64,000 bases of DNA from Gongronella butleri (GCA_025201375.1 JAIWZP010000004.1:806001-870000); one strand, 5' to 3'. Shown: positions 9,930 through 23,481, counted from the stretch's first letter. Numbers and translations: made by a program. Notes: generated by a model not told the origin, from the letters alone.

Positions 9930-12900
9930 CTACACAGCTTGGGATGCGGCTCGTTCAGGGTCGTCAAGTCGATGAATCGTGACATTCTCGCCAGGGACCA
10001 TGCTACTGGCATCTATAATTCGTGTAATAGTCCTTGTTAGTCTCTCTTTTTCTTTTTCCTCCTTTTTTCATTGCCCTTTTTCCTCTCCTTGCTCACCTTG
10101 TGGTGTAATTAAAATGTATTGCGAGTTGGTTTCGTAAGCGGATTCCATCTAAAAAAAAAAAAAAAAAAACCAAAAAAAAAAAATTAAAATCCCACGATCG
10201 CGTCCAGACGCGTCGCCCTTTGATCAAGATATCGTACCATCATCTGCATGCTTGTCTTGCGATTGACAGCATCCATATAGACATCGAATTCGTCAAGGCT
10301 GAGCAGAGATTTCAAAAAAAAGACAAAATTGGTTGAGTGAGACAATCAGAGAGACGCGCAAAAGCGCAAAATTCCCACAATGGATATGCCGATTTTTTTT
10401 TTGTTTTTCATTTTACCACAAGATGGGCGTGCTGATGCGATCCCAGAGCGCGAGCAGGAAACTTATTTGGGCAAAAGACTTCTCGCCACCCGAGAGCGAG
10501 CGCGAATCCTTGCGGAATTTGCCATTGGGATTGCCTGACGTGTTGACCTGGAAAGAAAAAGAAGAATAATGAGACATTGTGAGAGCATGAAAAAAGGGGA
10601 ATTGCTTGAGGCTTACACAAAGTTCCAAGGTGCCCTTGTCGTGCTTGATCTTGATGGTGCCTTCATCGCCGCGCTTGTGCAAGTAGCAGTGGAAATCGAG
10701 CTTCATACCAAGAGCCAAATACATGCGGAATTGGTACCAGCGTTCTCGGCGCTTGTGCACAACGTATTTCATTTTCTGGGGGGAGCACGAGTAAAAAAAA
10801 AAAAAATGAGAAAAATTCCAAAAGTGTGTCAAAATCATATTGTCGACACCAATTGCACGCGACTTACCTTGATAAAGCGATTCATTTCCCCAATGTTGCC
10901 CTTGAGATCTTCATATTCTTTGCTGGTCACGAATGCGATCTTTTCAGCTTCTTCAAGTGTCATGCCCGCTCTACAATTGAAAAAAAAAAAAAATTAAAAA
11001 AAAAAATCAGCCGTCAGACTCCCTTTTTAAGCGCTCCATCTAATTGACCGCTTACTCTCGTGTGGCGGCATCGATCTTGTCTTGCAAATGCTTGATGCGC
11101 CGCTGCAATTCGCTCGTGGTGCCGCTGGGCTCGACGCGATGAGGGTAATCTTCCGTGGCCTGCGCCGTCCAATCTTTGACGGTGCGATCCAAGTGATTGT
11201 ATGCCTGTTTGTGTCGTTCCACGCGCGTCATCTCCGTGTCGCGATCGGTGATCGCGTCGTTCTTCTTTCTTTCGGTCTTGCGCGCCAAATCTTCCAGATT
11301 GCGAATGTCGGACTAGAGAGAAAAAAGAAGAAGAAATCAGCAATTGAGCCAATTCATGCTTGGGGAAAACGGGAAGGGGCTGCAAAGCAATTGAACTCAC
11401 GTCGTGGGCCGCGAGGCCGGCTTGGAATTCTTCATAGAGGAGTTGCCAATTTCTCAGCTCTTGTTTCACGTCTTGAACCTTATTATTGGCGGCCTCGCCT
11501 TGTTCTTTGAGTGCTTGGAAGACGCGACTCGTTCGTTCGGCCTGATCCGCCGATTCCTAATATTGAAAACAAGAAGAAAAAAGGCTCGTGTGAATATTTA
11601 ATTTTTAGGGGACGGGATGCATGTGGACGTACCTGACGTTCTTCTTCCAAGAGCTGCAAATCATCAGGCTCCTCATCGCGGAGATCGGTCTCGCATTGTC
11701 TGATTTGTCGACTGATCGAGAACATTTCCTGCTCCCTACGCTGGATTTCTCTCTAGAAACGTGCAAAAGAAAAAAAAAAAAAGATGAGGACGATGACGCA
11801 TTGGATGCTCTTGAGAGACAATCGTACCGCGATATTGGCGAGATTGGTCTGGTGGCGGCGGATTTTATTGTCATGCTCGGTCACTGCGTCGCGTGCCTCT
11901 CGCAGCACTTGTTCGCATTCGCGTCGTTCATGAGTGAGTCGTCTGTGATATTTTTTTTTAAAAAAAAAAAGGGAGGGTGGGATGAGAATTGGGGAAAAGG
12001 AGGGACAATGGCTCTTTTTTGCTTGCTTTTTTTTTTTTTTTACCTGATTTCGGATTCAATGTCCTTGTTGAAGCGAACGGGGCCAGTGTGGCGGCGGAGC
12101 GACTCTGTACGATAGCCATATCGTGCGCCAACATTTTGGCATTCTTTTGTATAGCAGGCTTTGACATTGACAGGTCGTGAGGCCATGATCTCCTCGGCAT
12201 TGGCGCGGTCGTCCATGAGGAGGATCTGGTGAATGTTCTTTGCGATGATGAGCTGGCGCTTAACGTACTCGTCGCTGATATCCATGGCACGCAAGATGGT
12301 GAGATATTCCTCATTTGGCTGCGGCGGGATGTCGAAAATATCGCGATTGGCCACAATGATGTTGCTCCTGACGCGGTGTCTCGACAAAAGGCCACGAAGA
12401 GCGGCTTGATCGTCGAAATTCTCGACGGCGAAATCGCTAAGCATCTTGCCGAGAATGACCTCGAGCACCTCGCCATATTGGGGATATTTGAGGCTCATGT
12501 AGCGGCCAAAGGGGCCCACGGGCTTGGGTCCGCGCCAACGATGTGCATTGATGTCCCTGATCAACGCCGGCATGCTGTCACCAAACGCGCGGATGCTGTC
12601 CTCCTTGCTCGCTTGCACAGAACGCAGCGCGTTGTGGTTCTGATCCACCGTCCTCTTTGCATCTTGCACGGCATTTTGCAATTGCTTTTGTTCCTCCTTG
12701 GCACTCACCAACGCGGCGTTCTCGTTCCTCTGGCGCTGCTTCAAGCCGTCCACCTCTTGTTCCAACGTCGCGTTGCGTGATCGCAGCGATTGCATCTTCC
12801 CATTGATCCGGTCCAATTTCTCTTGATTGTTTGATTCCAGCCGCCGTTTGGCATCTTCCACCTTTTGTGTCTGCGCCCGCAAATCTTCCTTGCATGTTCG

Positions 12901-14630
12901 GAATTGCTGGGAAGTTTTTTGCGCATCGGCCTGAAAAAAAAAGAGTAAAATCATAAAAAAAAAAAAAAAAAAAAGAGAGATGAGTGATCGTCCTTTATTT
13001 TTTTTCTTGGTTCATTTGCGTGTGCGCGTGCATTACCCTGAGTTTGTCCAAGTCGGATTGCGCTTTGACAAGTTCCTCGTTCAGTTGGATTCTGTCTGCA
13101 TTGTTGGGTTCGTTCGTTTCTTGATATTGGCGCTTTCTTTCCTTCAATTCCGCGATTTCCTCCTTGAACTTGTTGATTTTTACCTACAAAAAAGAGACAA
13201 GACGAGATAAGAAAAAGGTGTTAACGGAGGCAGTGGGGGAAGTCTTACATCGATGAGCTTGATCTTGTCCTCCATCTCCGCGACGCGCTCCTCGCATTTT
13301 TGGACTTCCGCTTCCTTGGCCTCGAGGTCTTTCTCCTTGGCAACCACTTGCGACCACACCAATTCGTTGTTGAGAGCATCCATCTCGGTCTCGTAGTTGC
13401 TAGACTCGCGCAATTGATCAAACCTGGCGCTCGCTTCAAATGCTCGTCGATGGAGCTCAGGCAGCACTTGCTTCTTGCGCTCAATGGCACTCTTGGTGAT
13501 TTCAAGGGTCTCATCCACCTTTTTAAGATCGTCGTCCAGCTGCTGGAGCAACGTGCCGCGCATATAGAGCTGTCAAAATGGAAAAAAAAAAAGCAGAAAA
13601 AGGTCAGAAAGAAATGACTTTTTTTCCCATGTTGATCCATCTTTTTTTTTTTTCTTACATTGTACTTTTCCGAGGGTGTGCTGTTGCTGAGGAATTGACG
13701 CGCCATGTCCTGGCTGAGCATGGTGAATGGATTGTCCACTTGGATGCAAAGATGATCGGTGATCTCGACCAGATCCTCGCGCTTTGTAGACACGGTCTTT
13801 TTGTTATTGGTCTGAATCTTGAGACTGCCGCTGCCATCCTTGACAAGTCTGCGCTCAATGATGATCGTGTCACCAAAAATTTCGTGTTTGTACGCGTCAG
13901 AGCCCGCGTTTGTCAGGTACACGCTCACACTGGCCGCATTGGCGCCCTCACGAATCAAGGAGCTCAATTTCTTGCCGCGATTCGTGGCCGTCGCCTTGGC
14001 ACCCAGCGCAATCATCATGGCCGTCAGCACAGCACTCTTGCCACCTAATAAAACAAAAAAAAGGGGGGGAGGAGAAAGACACAAAAGAAAAAGAAAAAGA
14101 AAAAAAAGTGGTGAGACACAAGACTTCCGGCGCAAAAGAACAGGTGCTTACTGCCATTGTGGCCAATGACAAAATTGATCTTGGGGCCAAAATCCATGAC
14201 AAGATACTTGTGGCACATAAAATTGAACAGCTCAACCCTGGCCACCGTGCCAGCCAGTGTGGTTCCCTAATGGATAGGTTGTCAGCGGCGCCCATGTAAA
14301 CAAAAGATAAAACAAGGCCTCACCGAGTTTTTTTCCGTGCGAAAATCAAATTTTGTCATGTCATAATTGGCATAATCGTCGTCGCTCGAGTCTTGTGAGC
14401 CTGTAGAGGTCTCCTCGCGGTCCTGGCCGTTGACTGCGTCCTCTTCCAGGCGCACGCGCTTGCGCGGCTGCTGGGTGTCCTGAATCTATCAATACAATAC
14501 GCAAAACAGTGCAGAAAGTGAGCCTCCAGGCGAAATGCCCTGTTTTTCTACACGCTGATTGCCTTACATCTTCTTCAGCCTCCGAGTCCGAAGCATCAAA
14601 TAACTTGGTGCGCTTCACAGAAGGTGACAT
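9930..14630 (-). CDS. SMC6: Structural maintenance of chromosomes protein 6 (Smc5/6 complex)
   Basis: An ATPase arm of the Smc5/6 complex, needed for DNA repair and resolution of replication intermediates. The ATG at 14630 opens an acidic, Lys-rich leader. The Walker A GHNGSGKSAVLTA is split by an intron (GGC-A | GT-GGC-AAG) and is intact after splicing. The rest of the ATPase head, a long coiled coil, a hinge (about 12540-12100, including RGPKPVGPFGRYMSLKYPQY), the second coiled coil, the signature SRSLSGGEKSFAQISFLLAL (about 10500-10440) and the D-loop SLDEFDVYMD follow. The C-terminus VTIHRLDDPERAASQ ends at a TAG (9932-9930). Well over ten introns, most with A/T runs. RRDLVEIT-type and hinge blocks distinguish it from SMC5. 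Confidence 0.93.
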
Positions 14631-14893
14631 GACCGATGAAAGAAAAAGAAAAACGAAAGAAAACGAAAAAAAAAGGAGAAAGAAAGGTACCAAAGGGAGT
14701 CGTGCATTTTTTATTTTGTATTTTTTGTCAGAGCGCGTCCGTCTCGAAGCGCGCTTCGCTCTGATTGGCCGAGGACCATGATTGTGCGGGGTTGGAAGTT
14801 AAATCTTCAAATTTCAACCTGCTCGTGCCGTTTCACCTCTTTTTCTTCCACTTTTTTTTTTCTCGCTCTGCATCTCTGCTACCCATCTGCACT
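14631..14893. promoter_or_regulatory. Divergent promoter region, SMC6 / AP-2 alpha
   Basis: A 263-bp spacer between opposite start codons. It contains purine-rich runs near 14640-14690 and a CT-rich tract near 14840-14870 just before the alpha-adaptin ATG. No specific element was recognised. Confidence 0.4.
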
Positions 14894-17800
14894 ATGCGAG
14901 GCCTGACCCTCTTCATCGCAGATATCCGCAACTGTAAGCGCAAACAGGAGCACTTGGACGAGGAATCCGCGGCTCGATACTCATAAAAGGTACGTTTCCC
15001 TTTTTATTTTCTAACTAGGTCGTGTGCGCGAGCTGGAGGAGAAGCGTATCAACAAGGAAATGGCCAATATTCGCTCCAAATTCAAAGGTACGCGTGTGCA
15101 GAGCCATTGAGAAGCATGAAAAGCTGACATTTGCTTTGTTTTGCTTTTTTTTTTTTTTTTTGCGTGCAGAGGGCAATATGAATGGTTACCAAAAGAAAAA
15201 ATATGTGTGCAAGCTGCTGTACATGTACATCCTCGGCTGGGACATTGACTTTGGTCACTTGGAGGCCGTCAATCTCATCTCCAGCCCCGTCTACAGCGAG
15301 AAACAGATTGTAAAAAGCGCGAGGTGCTTGAAATGAGGATGTGCTCATCTTTTTTTTTTAGGGTTACTTGGCCGTGACGCTTTTGTTTCACGAGAATAGC
15401 GACCTCGTGCGCCTGGTTGTTAATTCCACCAAAAAGGATCTGGACGACATGAACGAAATCAACAATTGCCTCGCCCTCCACGCCATTGCCAACATTGGTG
15501 GCCGCGAAATGGCCGAGTCCCTCTCGCACGACGTCCACCGCCTGCTCATCTCGCCGTAAAGATGCATCGTGTGCCACCATCGAGCCCTGCGGTCTCACAT
15601 TTGTGATTTTTGCCCCTTTTTTTTTCCTTTTTTTCTTTTTAGGACGTCCAAGAGCTTTGTCAAAAAGAAAGCCGCGCTGACGCTGCTTCGTCTGTTCCGC
15701 AAATATCCGGACGTGATCCCTGTCACGGACTGGGCCGAGCGTATCATCCAATTGATGGACGAGTACGACTTGGGCGTCGCATTGTCTGTCACCACCTTGG
15801 TCCTCGCGCTCGCTCAGAGCTATCCGGTTGAATTTGGCGGCTGCTATGTCAAGGCCGTCCACCGATTGAAGCGCGTATGGCCCTTGTTTGTTCATTGTTA
15901 AGGGCATTGCATGCTCATTTGCCACTTTTTTTTTTCTGTTTTTGGGTGTAGATTCTGATTGAACGCGACTTTAGCCTGGATTATATCTACTACAAGGTGC
16001 CAATTCCTTGGTTGCAAGTCAAGTGCCTACGATTGTTGCAATATTACCCGCCACCAGGTAATGCGCATCGCGTCAAAAGAAAGAAAAAGGCTTCTTTTTT
16101 TTTTATTAGCTTATTAACCCCTCTTTTTTTTTTTTCTGGGCCCGTCAGATGACCCCAAATTGCGCACGGACATCAGCGAGCTGCTGCAAATCATCATGAC
16201 CAACTCACAAGACTCGCCAAAGAACGTGCAGCACAGCAATGCGCAAAACGCGGTGCTGTTTGAAGCGATCAGCCTTGCGATCCATCTCGACAGCAATTCC
16301 ACCATCTGTGCGCAGGCGGCGGCGCTGCTGGGCCGCTTTATTTCGAGCAAGGAGACTAATGTGCGCTACTTGGGCCTCGAAACAATGGCGCATCTGGCGG
16401 CATGCGTCGATTCGCTCGATCCCATCAAACGGCATCAGGAAACTATCCTCATGTCGCTGCGCGACCGCGACATCAGCGTGCGCCGACGTGGTCTCGACTT
16501 GCTGTACTCCATGTGCGACGCGTCCAATGCCAAGATCATCGTGTCGGAGTTGCTGCGGTACCTGCAGGTTGCGGATTATGCCATGCGCGAGGAAATGGTG
16601 CTCAAAATCGCGATTCTCGCTGAGAAATTCGCGACGGCGTACTCGTGGTACGTGGACATCATCCTGCAGCTCATCTCCACGTCGGGCGACAAGGTCGGCG
16701 AGGAGGTGTGGTATCGCATTGTGCACATTGTCACCAACAATGAAGATTTACAAGAATACGCGTCAAAGACGGTGCTCAATTACCTCAGCTCCCCTCAGTA
16801 CAACGAGACCATGGTCAAAGTGGGTGCCTACATCCTTGGCGAATTCGGCCATTTGATTGCCAATCACCCCGGCTGTAGCCCCATTGAGCAATTCAACGCC
16901 ATCCACTCGAAATTCAATCTGTGTTCGTTGCCTACGCGTGCCTTGATGCTCACCACCTATGTCAAATTCGTCAATTTGTTCCCAGAAATCAAGCACCAAG
17001 TATTGACCGTCTTTAATCAATACCGCTATGTGCTGGACCCAGAGCTCCAGCAGCGTGCATGCGAATATCTTGCGGTGGCCACGCTGCCATCCGATGATAT
17101 GCTCCAGACGGTGTGCGAGGAAATGCCGCCTTTCCCGGAAAGACGCGAATCCACGCTTTTGTTGAAATTGAACCAGCAGCACGGCGATACAGAGGACAAG
17201 CGCGTGTGGGTCATTGGCGGCAAGGACGCCAATGTCGAGCAGCAAGACGGACTCAAGCGCATTGCCACCATGCGCGCCAACAGCATCAGCCGCAGCCGCT
17301 CCATGGACGTTTCGGCGCCTTCCCGTGCTGCCGCCAGTGCTGCCGCCAATGGCCATGCAAATACCATTGATGTGCCTGCCTCCGCCACCTCTGGGTCGCA
17401 CACCGCTGATTTGCTCGATCTCGATGCACTCGATTCGCTTCAATTGCAGGATAGCCCCATCGCTCAATCGCCCACGGCTATGAATCCAACGTCGTCGTCG
17501 CCCCTGGCCCTGCCCACGAATATACCATTGGCCCAAGGCTACGAGCTGCCCTTCCAGCAATTGCAATACTTGTCCGAGGGTCTGCTGTACGAGACCAATG
17601 ACGTGCAAATCACCATCAAATCCGAATATCACGCACACCAAGGAAGACTTGCCCTGTACCTCACCAACAAACTCGCCTACCCCGTGTCAAACATCGCGTT
17701 CCAGGTCGCCGACCACGACAGCTTCAAGTGCCAGATGCCCACACCGCTTCAACACACCATTGCCCCCGGCGCTCAGGTCCAACGCCTTCTCCAGGTCGAA

Positions 17801-18317
17801 TGCCTCGACGTCTTTACAGAGCCGCCCTCGCTCTTTGTCGGGTTCAACAACCAAATGCTCCACCTCAAGCTGCCCGTCTACCTCACAAAGTTCCAAGAGC
17901 CCGTCACCATGGACGGCCCAAGCTTCTTCAAGCGCTGGAACCAAATCGGCGGTGCGCCGCGCGAGAAACAGTCCATCTTCGCCAGTGCTGGGCCCATCCG
18001 TCTCGAATCCGTCACTGCGCTCCTTTCGGGCTATCGATTCGGCATCCTGCGCGACGTCGACCCCAACCCCAACAATTTCGTCGGCGTCGGCATCATCCAC
18101 GCAGGCGCAAAGGGCGGAAAGATCGGCGCGCTTCTTCGACTCGAGCCCAATCTTGAGCAAAAGGTAAAACTTCAAAAAAAAAAAAGAGCATCCATTCACC
18201 GCTTCAATTCTTTTTTTTATGGCCCAGATGTACCGCCTCACCGTCCGCACACCCAGTGAAACCGTGTCCGACTTGCTTCTCTCTATGCTTCAACAAAATT
18301 TGGCGGCTGGTGTGTAG
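14894..18317 (+). CDS. APL3: AP-2 complex subunit alpha (alpha-adaptin)
   Basis: The large subunit of the plasma-membrane clathrin adaptor AP-2; its appendage recruits endocytic accessory proteins. The start [14 protein letters not shown] at 14894 and the following [35 protein letters not shown] and [14 protein letters not shown] are alpha-adaptin diagnostic. Then comes the armadillo-like trunk, a Ser/Ala-rich hinge (about 17270-17520) with a clathrin-box-like LLDLD, and an appendage ending in [17 protein letters not shown]. Seven introns, most with T-runs before the acceptor. Stop TAG at 18315-18317. The basic 14950-15080 segment is where the phosphoinositide-binding region of the family lies. 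Confidence 0.94.
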
Positions 18318-18946
18318 ATCGCATTGCCCAAGTGTCTTTTTCATTCACGACGTAGATTCTCTCCATTTTATTTATTCTCTTTTGCTCCATACCATCTCCA
18401 TTGTTATAATCTCTTGTCCCCTTGTTGTCTCAACACAAAAATTTAAAAATAAAAAGCCCTTGTTTTGTTTGCCTGCTCTTTTGATCATTCCATATGATAC
18501 AGCACGTATGATATTATTATGTTTTGCACTGTGTAGCGCTGTGTGCAGCCTGACGCGTACAGTATAATAATGATGTTTTGTTGACCGCTGATTTGTTTGA
18601 GATGTTGTGCTTTTCGATTTCGTATTGTAAATTGCGCTATTGCCGCGTGCTTAATCAGCATGGGTGGAGACCTCGCCACTTTAAGCTGGCCGCGTTCTCA
18701 AGATCATGTTCATTTGATCATATGTTTGGAGCAGAGATCGATGATGGACACAAAACTTGTAACGGAATCAATATTATCGCTGTTTTGCTGATAAAAGATC
18801 AAATTAATGGGGTTTTATTATTCGTCAGGAGAACCAAAAAGTGAGTGACAATCTGTTAAATTACATGGTGAAGCTTATAAATACAATTATGGGCGAATGT
18901 GCAAAAAAATAAAAAAAGACAGAGAAAATTGGATGGTTTGTGCCTT
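18318..18946. other. Convergent intergenic region
   Basis: This region lies between the stop codons of alpha-adaptin (plus) and the UNC93-like gene (minus). It is AT-rich, with AATAAA-type signals (for example near 18448) likely used for 3' end formation. No ORF with a recognisable product. Confidence 0.5.
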
Positions 18947-20903
18947 TTACACAGCCTGATCCTTGAAATCCTCCTTGTCGCTGATGAATTCTTGGATGTT
19001 GTGTTCCTTGGCGTCTTGGATTTCCTTGTCATAACCAGTGACATCCTCCGTGGTCCATGCAACCCAGAGCATGCCGGGGAAAGCCACAATGACGAGGACC
19101 CAGCACGCGATCAAAAAGTTCAACCAGCGAACGTGAGTAGCATCAATACGCCAACCAGCAAGAGCACCAGCACATTGCGTCTGGAGGGGGGAAAAAAAGA
19201 GAAATAATGTCAGTGATCTTTTTTTTTTGTTTTGATCTTTGGTGTTTGAACATACCAGCTTAAGGATGCCAGTGCAGCGAGCGAGCGTGGTGGGGTCGTT
19301 GGACAGTGTGCCAATGAGGTAGTAGATGAGTGTCTGCCACATGCTGTCGGCAAAGCCAAAGCACATGTAGAGCACGAGCTCGGCACCATAGTGGGGCCCG
19401 CTGGTGAGATCGAGCAATTGGTCTGCAGGGAGCGCGGCATTGTAGATGCCATATTGCAGCTGGCTAAAGAGGCCACCGATCCACACGGCATTGAAAAAGA
19501 TAAAGACAATAAAGGCGGCAATGACGGTGCGCTTTCTGCGGCCAATCTTGGAGGAATCCAGGAGACGCGAAAGCAGGACACTGCCGATCATTTGGCAGCC
19601 CCAGTACAAGGCATTGTTCAGACCACGCGTGCGGATGTTGAACAGCGCGCCATTGACCTAGGAACAAGCAAAAAAAAAAAAATTAAGTCTCGCGATCCCG
19701 TGCCGCCTTTTTTTCCAATTTTTTTCTTTCTTTTTTCTTTTGCTTCGTCCCCCCTCCCTTTTTTCAGACTTACAGCATCGAATTGGTACGAGTAGACAAA
19801 GTTGGAGACGAAAAACATGGGGATCATGGCAAGAAGCTTGGGGGTGCGGATGGCCAGGCGGGCAGTCTCGAGCAAGTCGATCAAGATGGTCTTTGGCGTG
19901 AGCTTTGTTTCGTGGGCAATGGCCACGGGCGAGCCGTCGGTGCGGATCATCTTGTAGCGCGGGATGATGAACAGAGCGAGACACGTGCAAATGACCATCA
20001 GCACAATGAACACGATGTACGTGGAGTCCGTCACCACGCTGCCCGTCGTGTAAAAGTTGATGCCGAATGACACCATGCCGCCAATAAAGCTGCCCATGTT
20101 GCTAAATACACGTTGGAAAAAAAAAAAAAAAAAAGTGATGAGCATTGTGTTTCTCGTAGCGCACGGACCAGCTTACAAAATGACCCAAAACAAGGCAATG
20201 GCCGTGCCCTTTTCAGATTCCAATGGATAACCTGTCATGATCGCACCTTGGCCCTGTGGGAAGATTCAATGAGTTTGTGCTTTGCTTTTTTTTTTTCTTT
20301 TCTTTTCTTTTTTTTTTTTTTGCTTACAATCCAAAGCATCTGAGCACCGAGACCGAGGATCGCACCGGCGGCAATGACAAACGCGCCATTTTGCGTGTGC
20401 TAGAGCAATAAAAGAGGCAAGGAATGAGCATGGAGCCGTCTCGGTGGTGCCCGTGGTCGAGAATTTTACCTTGTAGCAGAGAATTGAGCCAGTGTACAGA
20501 GGGTAAGAAAGACCGCCAATGAAGATGCTGACGTTTCCGAGATGTTGGTAGCAAAAAGGGGCAATGAACAAGGATGAAAACATGCCGCAGGCATAGAGAG
20601 CAACATTGCCATTCTGGAAAAGAAAAAAAAAAAGAAAAAGGCGCGTGAGTGACAGGTCCTCGGGTTACACCATTTTTGTACAACAACGTACTGCGGACAC
20701 GGTGGGATTGATGCCACCAGCACCGCCCATGCCCGTGATGGTGTCTAGAAAAATAAAAAAAAAGTCAATTCAGCCACCCACAGGGGAAAAAAGATAAGCA
20801 ACGGGTATTTATTACTGTAAAGACCAGGATCAGCAAAGGCAACCAGGCCAATCAAAGCAATCTGGAACATGGGCTTGCGATAAAGACGCTTCAATGACTC
20901 CAT
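18947..20903 (-). CDS. UNC93-like / DUF895 membrane transporter (MFS fold)
   Basis: A multi-pass membrane protein of the UNC93-like branch of the major facilitator superfamily, common in fungi but with unknown substrates. The ATG at 20903 gives MESLKRLYRKPMFQIALIG, followed by FADPGLYS, an exon with TITGMGGAGG, and SYPLYTGSILCYK, GQGAIMTGYPLESEKGTAIA, FVSNFVYSYQFDAV and NGALFNIRTRGLNNALYWGC, a block order I associate with DUF895 proteins. About 11-12 hydrophobic segments are readable across about seven short introns. The acidic tail ends at a TAA (18949-18947). It shares orientation with the MurQ-kinase gene upstream. Confidence 0.83.
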
Positions 20904-21451
20904 GGTATAAAGTGAATAAAAAAAATGTGTGGAGAAAAAGAAGAAAAAAAAATGCAAAAAAGAAAAAGGGAATGGGCGTTTTTAAACGATTGCACAGAAA
21001 ATCTGGGGAGTTTTGAATAGAGTTTGGGCATTGCCCAAAGCGGGGTTATGCCTTGATTCGGTGCTCGGTCCTGACCTTGCCTGGGTACAATCTCTGATTG
21101 GCTCGATCTCGCCCTTTACCATTTGCCCTCGCTCGCAAACGGGGCGCACAAAAATCAAACATTGTGGTGGCACAAAGGACAGAGCCCAAAACGGAGAAGA
21201 GTCGAGCATGAAACAGGATGGTTTTATTTTTGTCTAATGAAAGCATCTAGGATTGAAAAAAATACATAAAGTAAAAATACAAAAAAAGGGGAGAGGGGTA
21301 ATTGAACCCACAAAAACGCGGGGCGACCGAGCAAGTGAAAAAAAAAAAAAAAAAATGTGGGGTGACTTTGAACTTTGGGACCCGCTTTTCCACGCGCGTG
21401 CACAGCAGAAGAGAGCGAAAGAGGAGAGTTTCGGCCGCCCCCGCGCGCAGA
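20904..21451. other. Intergenic region between two minus-strand genes
   Basis: It contains the 5' side of the UNC93-like gene (A-rich, 20925-20970) and the 3' side of the MurQ-kinase gene. An A17 run lies near 21339-21355. No supported ORF. Confidence 0.4.
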
Positions 21452-23481
21452 TTAATTCAAGGCAAGAGCGGCTTCCGTGGAGACATTGTCAATCTTGACG
21501 CATTGGAGGTTTGTCTTGCCCATGTTGGCCAGTTGTTGGACGAGGATGTCGCTGTAGGCGGGGACCGAGAGCAATCCGCCGCCGAGGATGACGACGTCGC
21601 CGTCTTTAATGATGGTTGCGGCAGTTGCAGCGAGTTCGGAAGCCTCCGAGACGAGGATGTCGTGAGCGACGGGGCAGGCGTGGTCCATGGCGGCGGCAAT
21701 GACGACGCGCGCCAAGCCGCAGATCCGTGTCTTGCGGTCCATGTCGGAATCGGCCGCCTGGTAGATGGCGCCCTGGAGAGCCTGGCGAGTCGCGGCACAG
21801 CCGAGATGCTGGACGACCAATTGGCTGACGGCGCTGGCCGACGCGCGTCCATCCAGCACTTTTCCCGTGTGCTTGATGGCTTGCACGCCAAGGGCCCAGC
21901 CGCTTCCTTCGTCCCCCATCAAATACCCCAATCCGCCCGCACGCGTCAATTGGTCGCCCTTGGCATTGCATCGAAGTGCAATCGATCCCGTGCCCGCAAT
22001 GACAATCACGCCCTGCTCCTTGCCTGTGTTCAAAAGATGCGCAGCCAAAAGCTCGCCATCGCTCGTCACCTTGATCTTGTCGCGCGGCGTCGATGCAAAC
22101 ACGTCTGCAATCTTGTCGTGCAGCGCGTTGCGCAGCGCGTCGTTGCCACATCCAGCAGAGCCAATCCAAACCGCTTCAAAATCAGGCAATGGCGCGTCCG
22201 CCGCATCAAGTGCCAACTGAATCACCTTTTTGATCTGGCTCGTAAACACCAAAAGGGGCGTTGTCGCTAAATTTGTCGAAACCACACGCGCCGTGCCCAC
22301 GACTTGCTTGGTCAATTGGTCCACAACCGTGGCTTCCATTTTCGTGCCACCGCAATCGACCGCAACTGCCCATTTCTGGCCCAATGCCTTGGCTGGCACA
22401 ACAGTAGCTTGCGCAAAGTTCGCCTGATGATTGCAGGCATCCAGGGCACGGCGCAGCACACCGTCCTTGGCCTCCAACAGCGCCTCGGCCTCAGCCACGT
22501 GCAACCCCGTCAGACCAACCAAAATCGACAGCTTCACCAGACCATGGCACGCCTCCATCAGCTGCTGCAACGCCAATTGATCATCCAGAGAGTGCTCGGT
22601 CGTGCTTCCAGGCAAGTAAAATCGGCCCTGGCCGTGCTCCGTCAATGCAAGACTAATGATCCGCACAGACCGCACACGCAGCTTCTCATTCGACGCCTTG
22701 ACATCCACCATCAGGTTACCCAGCGTCTTGCCCATCTTGACCATGGCAGCCGTCGACAACATGTTCAACACGAGCTTGGTCGCTGCGCCAAAAAAAAAAA
22801 AAAAAAAAAAAAGATGAGCACTTTTTTTTCATTTTCTTGCCTTTTTTTTAAAAAAATTATCCTACCTGTGCCGGCCTTCATGCGCGTGGATCCCGTGACA
22901 ACCTCGGGACCACAGAGCGGGGCAATGTTGACGTCGACGGCCGAGGCAAGAAGGGTGTTTGCATTAAATGTCAGGCCAATGGTGAATGCGCCCTTGTCCT
23001 TTGCGTGCTGCAGGGCACCCAACACGTATGGCGTGCGTCCCGACGCGGCAATGCCCACCATCGAGTCGAATTGCGTCACGTTGAATTGGTCCATGTCTTG
23101 GTAGCCATGGGGGTATGAATCTTCCGCACCCTCTGCTGCGCGTCGAATGGCCGCATCGCCACCGGCCATCCAGCCCTCAACGACACCGTTCGCAGAGTAC
23201 GTGGGCGGGATCTCGGACGCATCCACCACACCCAAACGGCCGCTCGTGCCGCAGCCAACGTAAATCAGTCGTCCGCCTTGCTTCATCCGCTCGTAGATCC
23301 CGTCCACCGCAGCCGCAATGTTGCCGAGCTCCTTTTGCACAGCGCCAGCCACTTTGGCATCCTCGTCGTTGATGATGCGCAGCAATTCCATCGTCGATGC
23401 TTGATCAATATGGCCCGTCGTCGCATTGCGCTGCTCCGTCAGCAGCTGCTGCAGCATCTTTTCAAGAGATTGTTCACCCAT
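21452..23481 (-). CDS. Fusion protein: N-acetylmuramic acid 6-phosphate etherase (MurQ/GCKR-type SIS) plus BadF/N-acetylglucosamine kinase
   Basis: Two exons (23481-22866 and 22782-21452) give 648 residues. Residues ~1-300 are MurQ-like, an enzyme that cleaves D-lactate from MurNAc-6-phosphate to give GlcNAc-6-phosphate: SIS loop GGRLIYVGCGTSGRLGVVDA, the Glu-bearing ASEIPPTYS and EGAEDSYPHG, NVTQFDSMVGIAASGRTPYV, and the terminal helical region LVGLTGLHVAEAEALLEA. Residues ~325-648 are a sugar kinase of the ASKHA fold: DCGGTKMEA, IGSAGCGNDALR, IAGTGSIALR, GLGYLMGDEGSGWALG and ILGGGLLS. The order kinase-after-etherase would let one polypeptide recycle muramic acid. Both catalytic acidic positions of MurQ appear intact. 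The etherase substrate in a fungus is inference. Confidence 0.88.

Noticed and set aside
21452..23481. Bacterial contamination as the source of the MurQ-kinase gene
   Set aside because: The gene contains a GT-AG intron with the same poly-A style as its neighbours and lies between intron-rich fungal genes.
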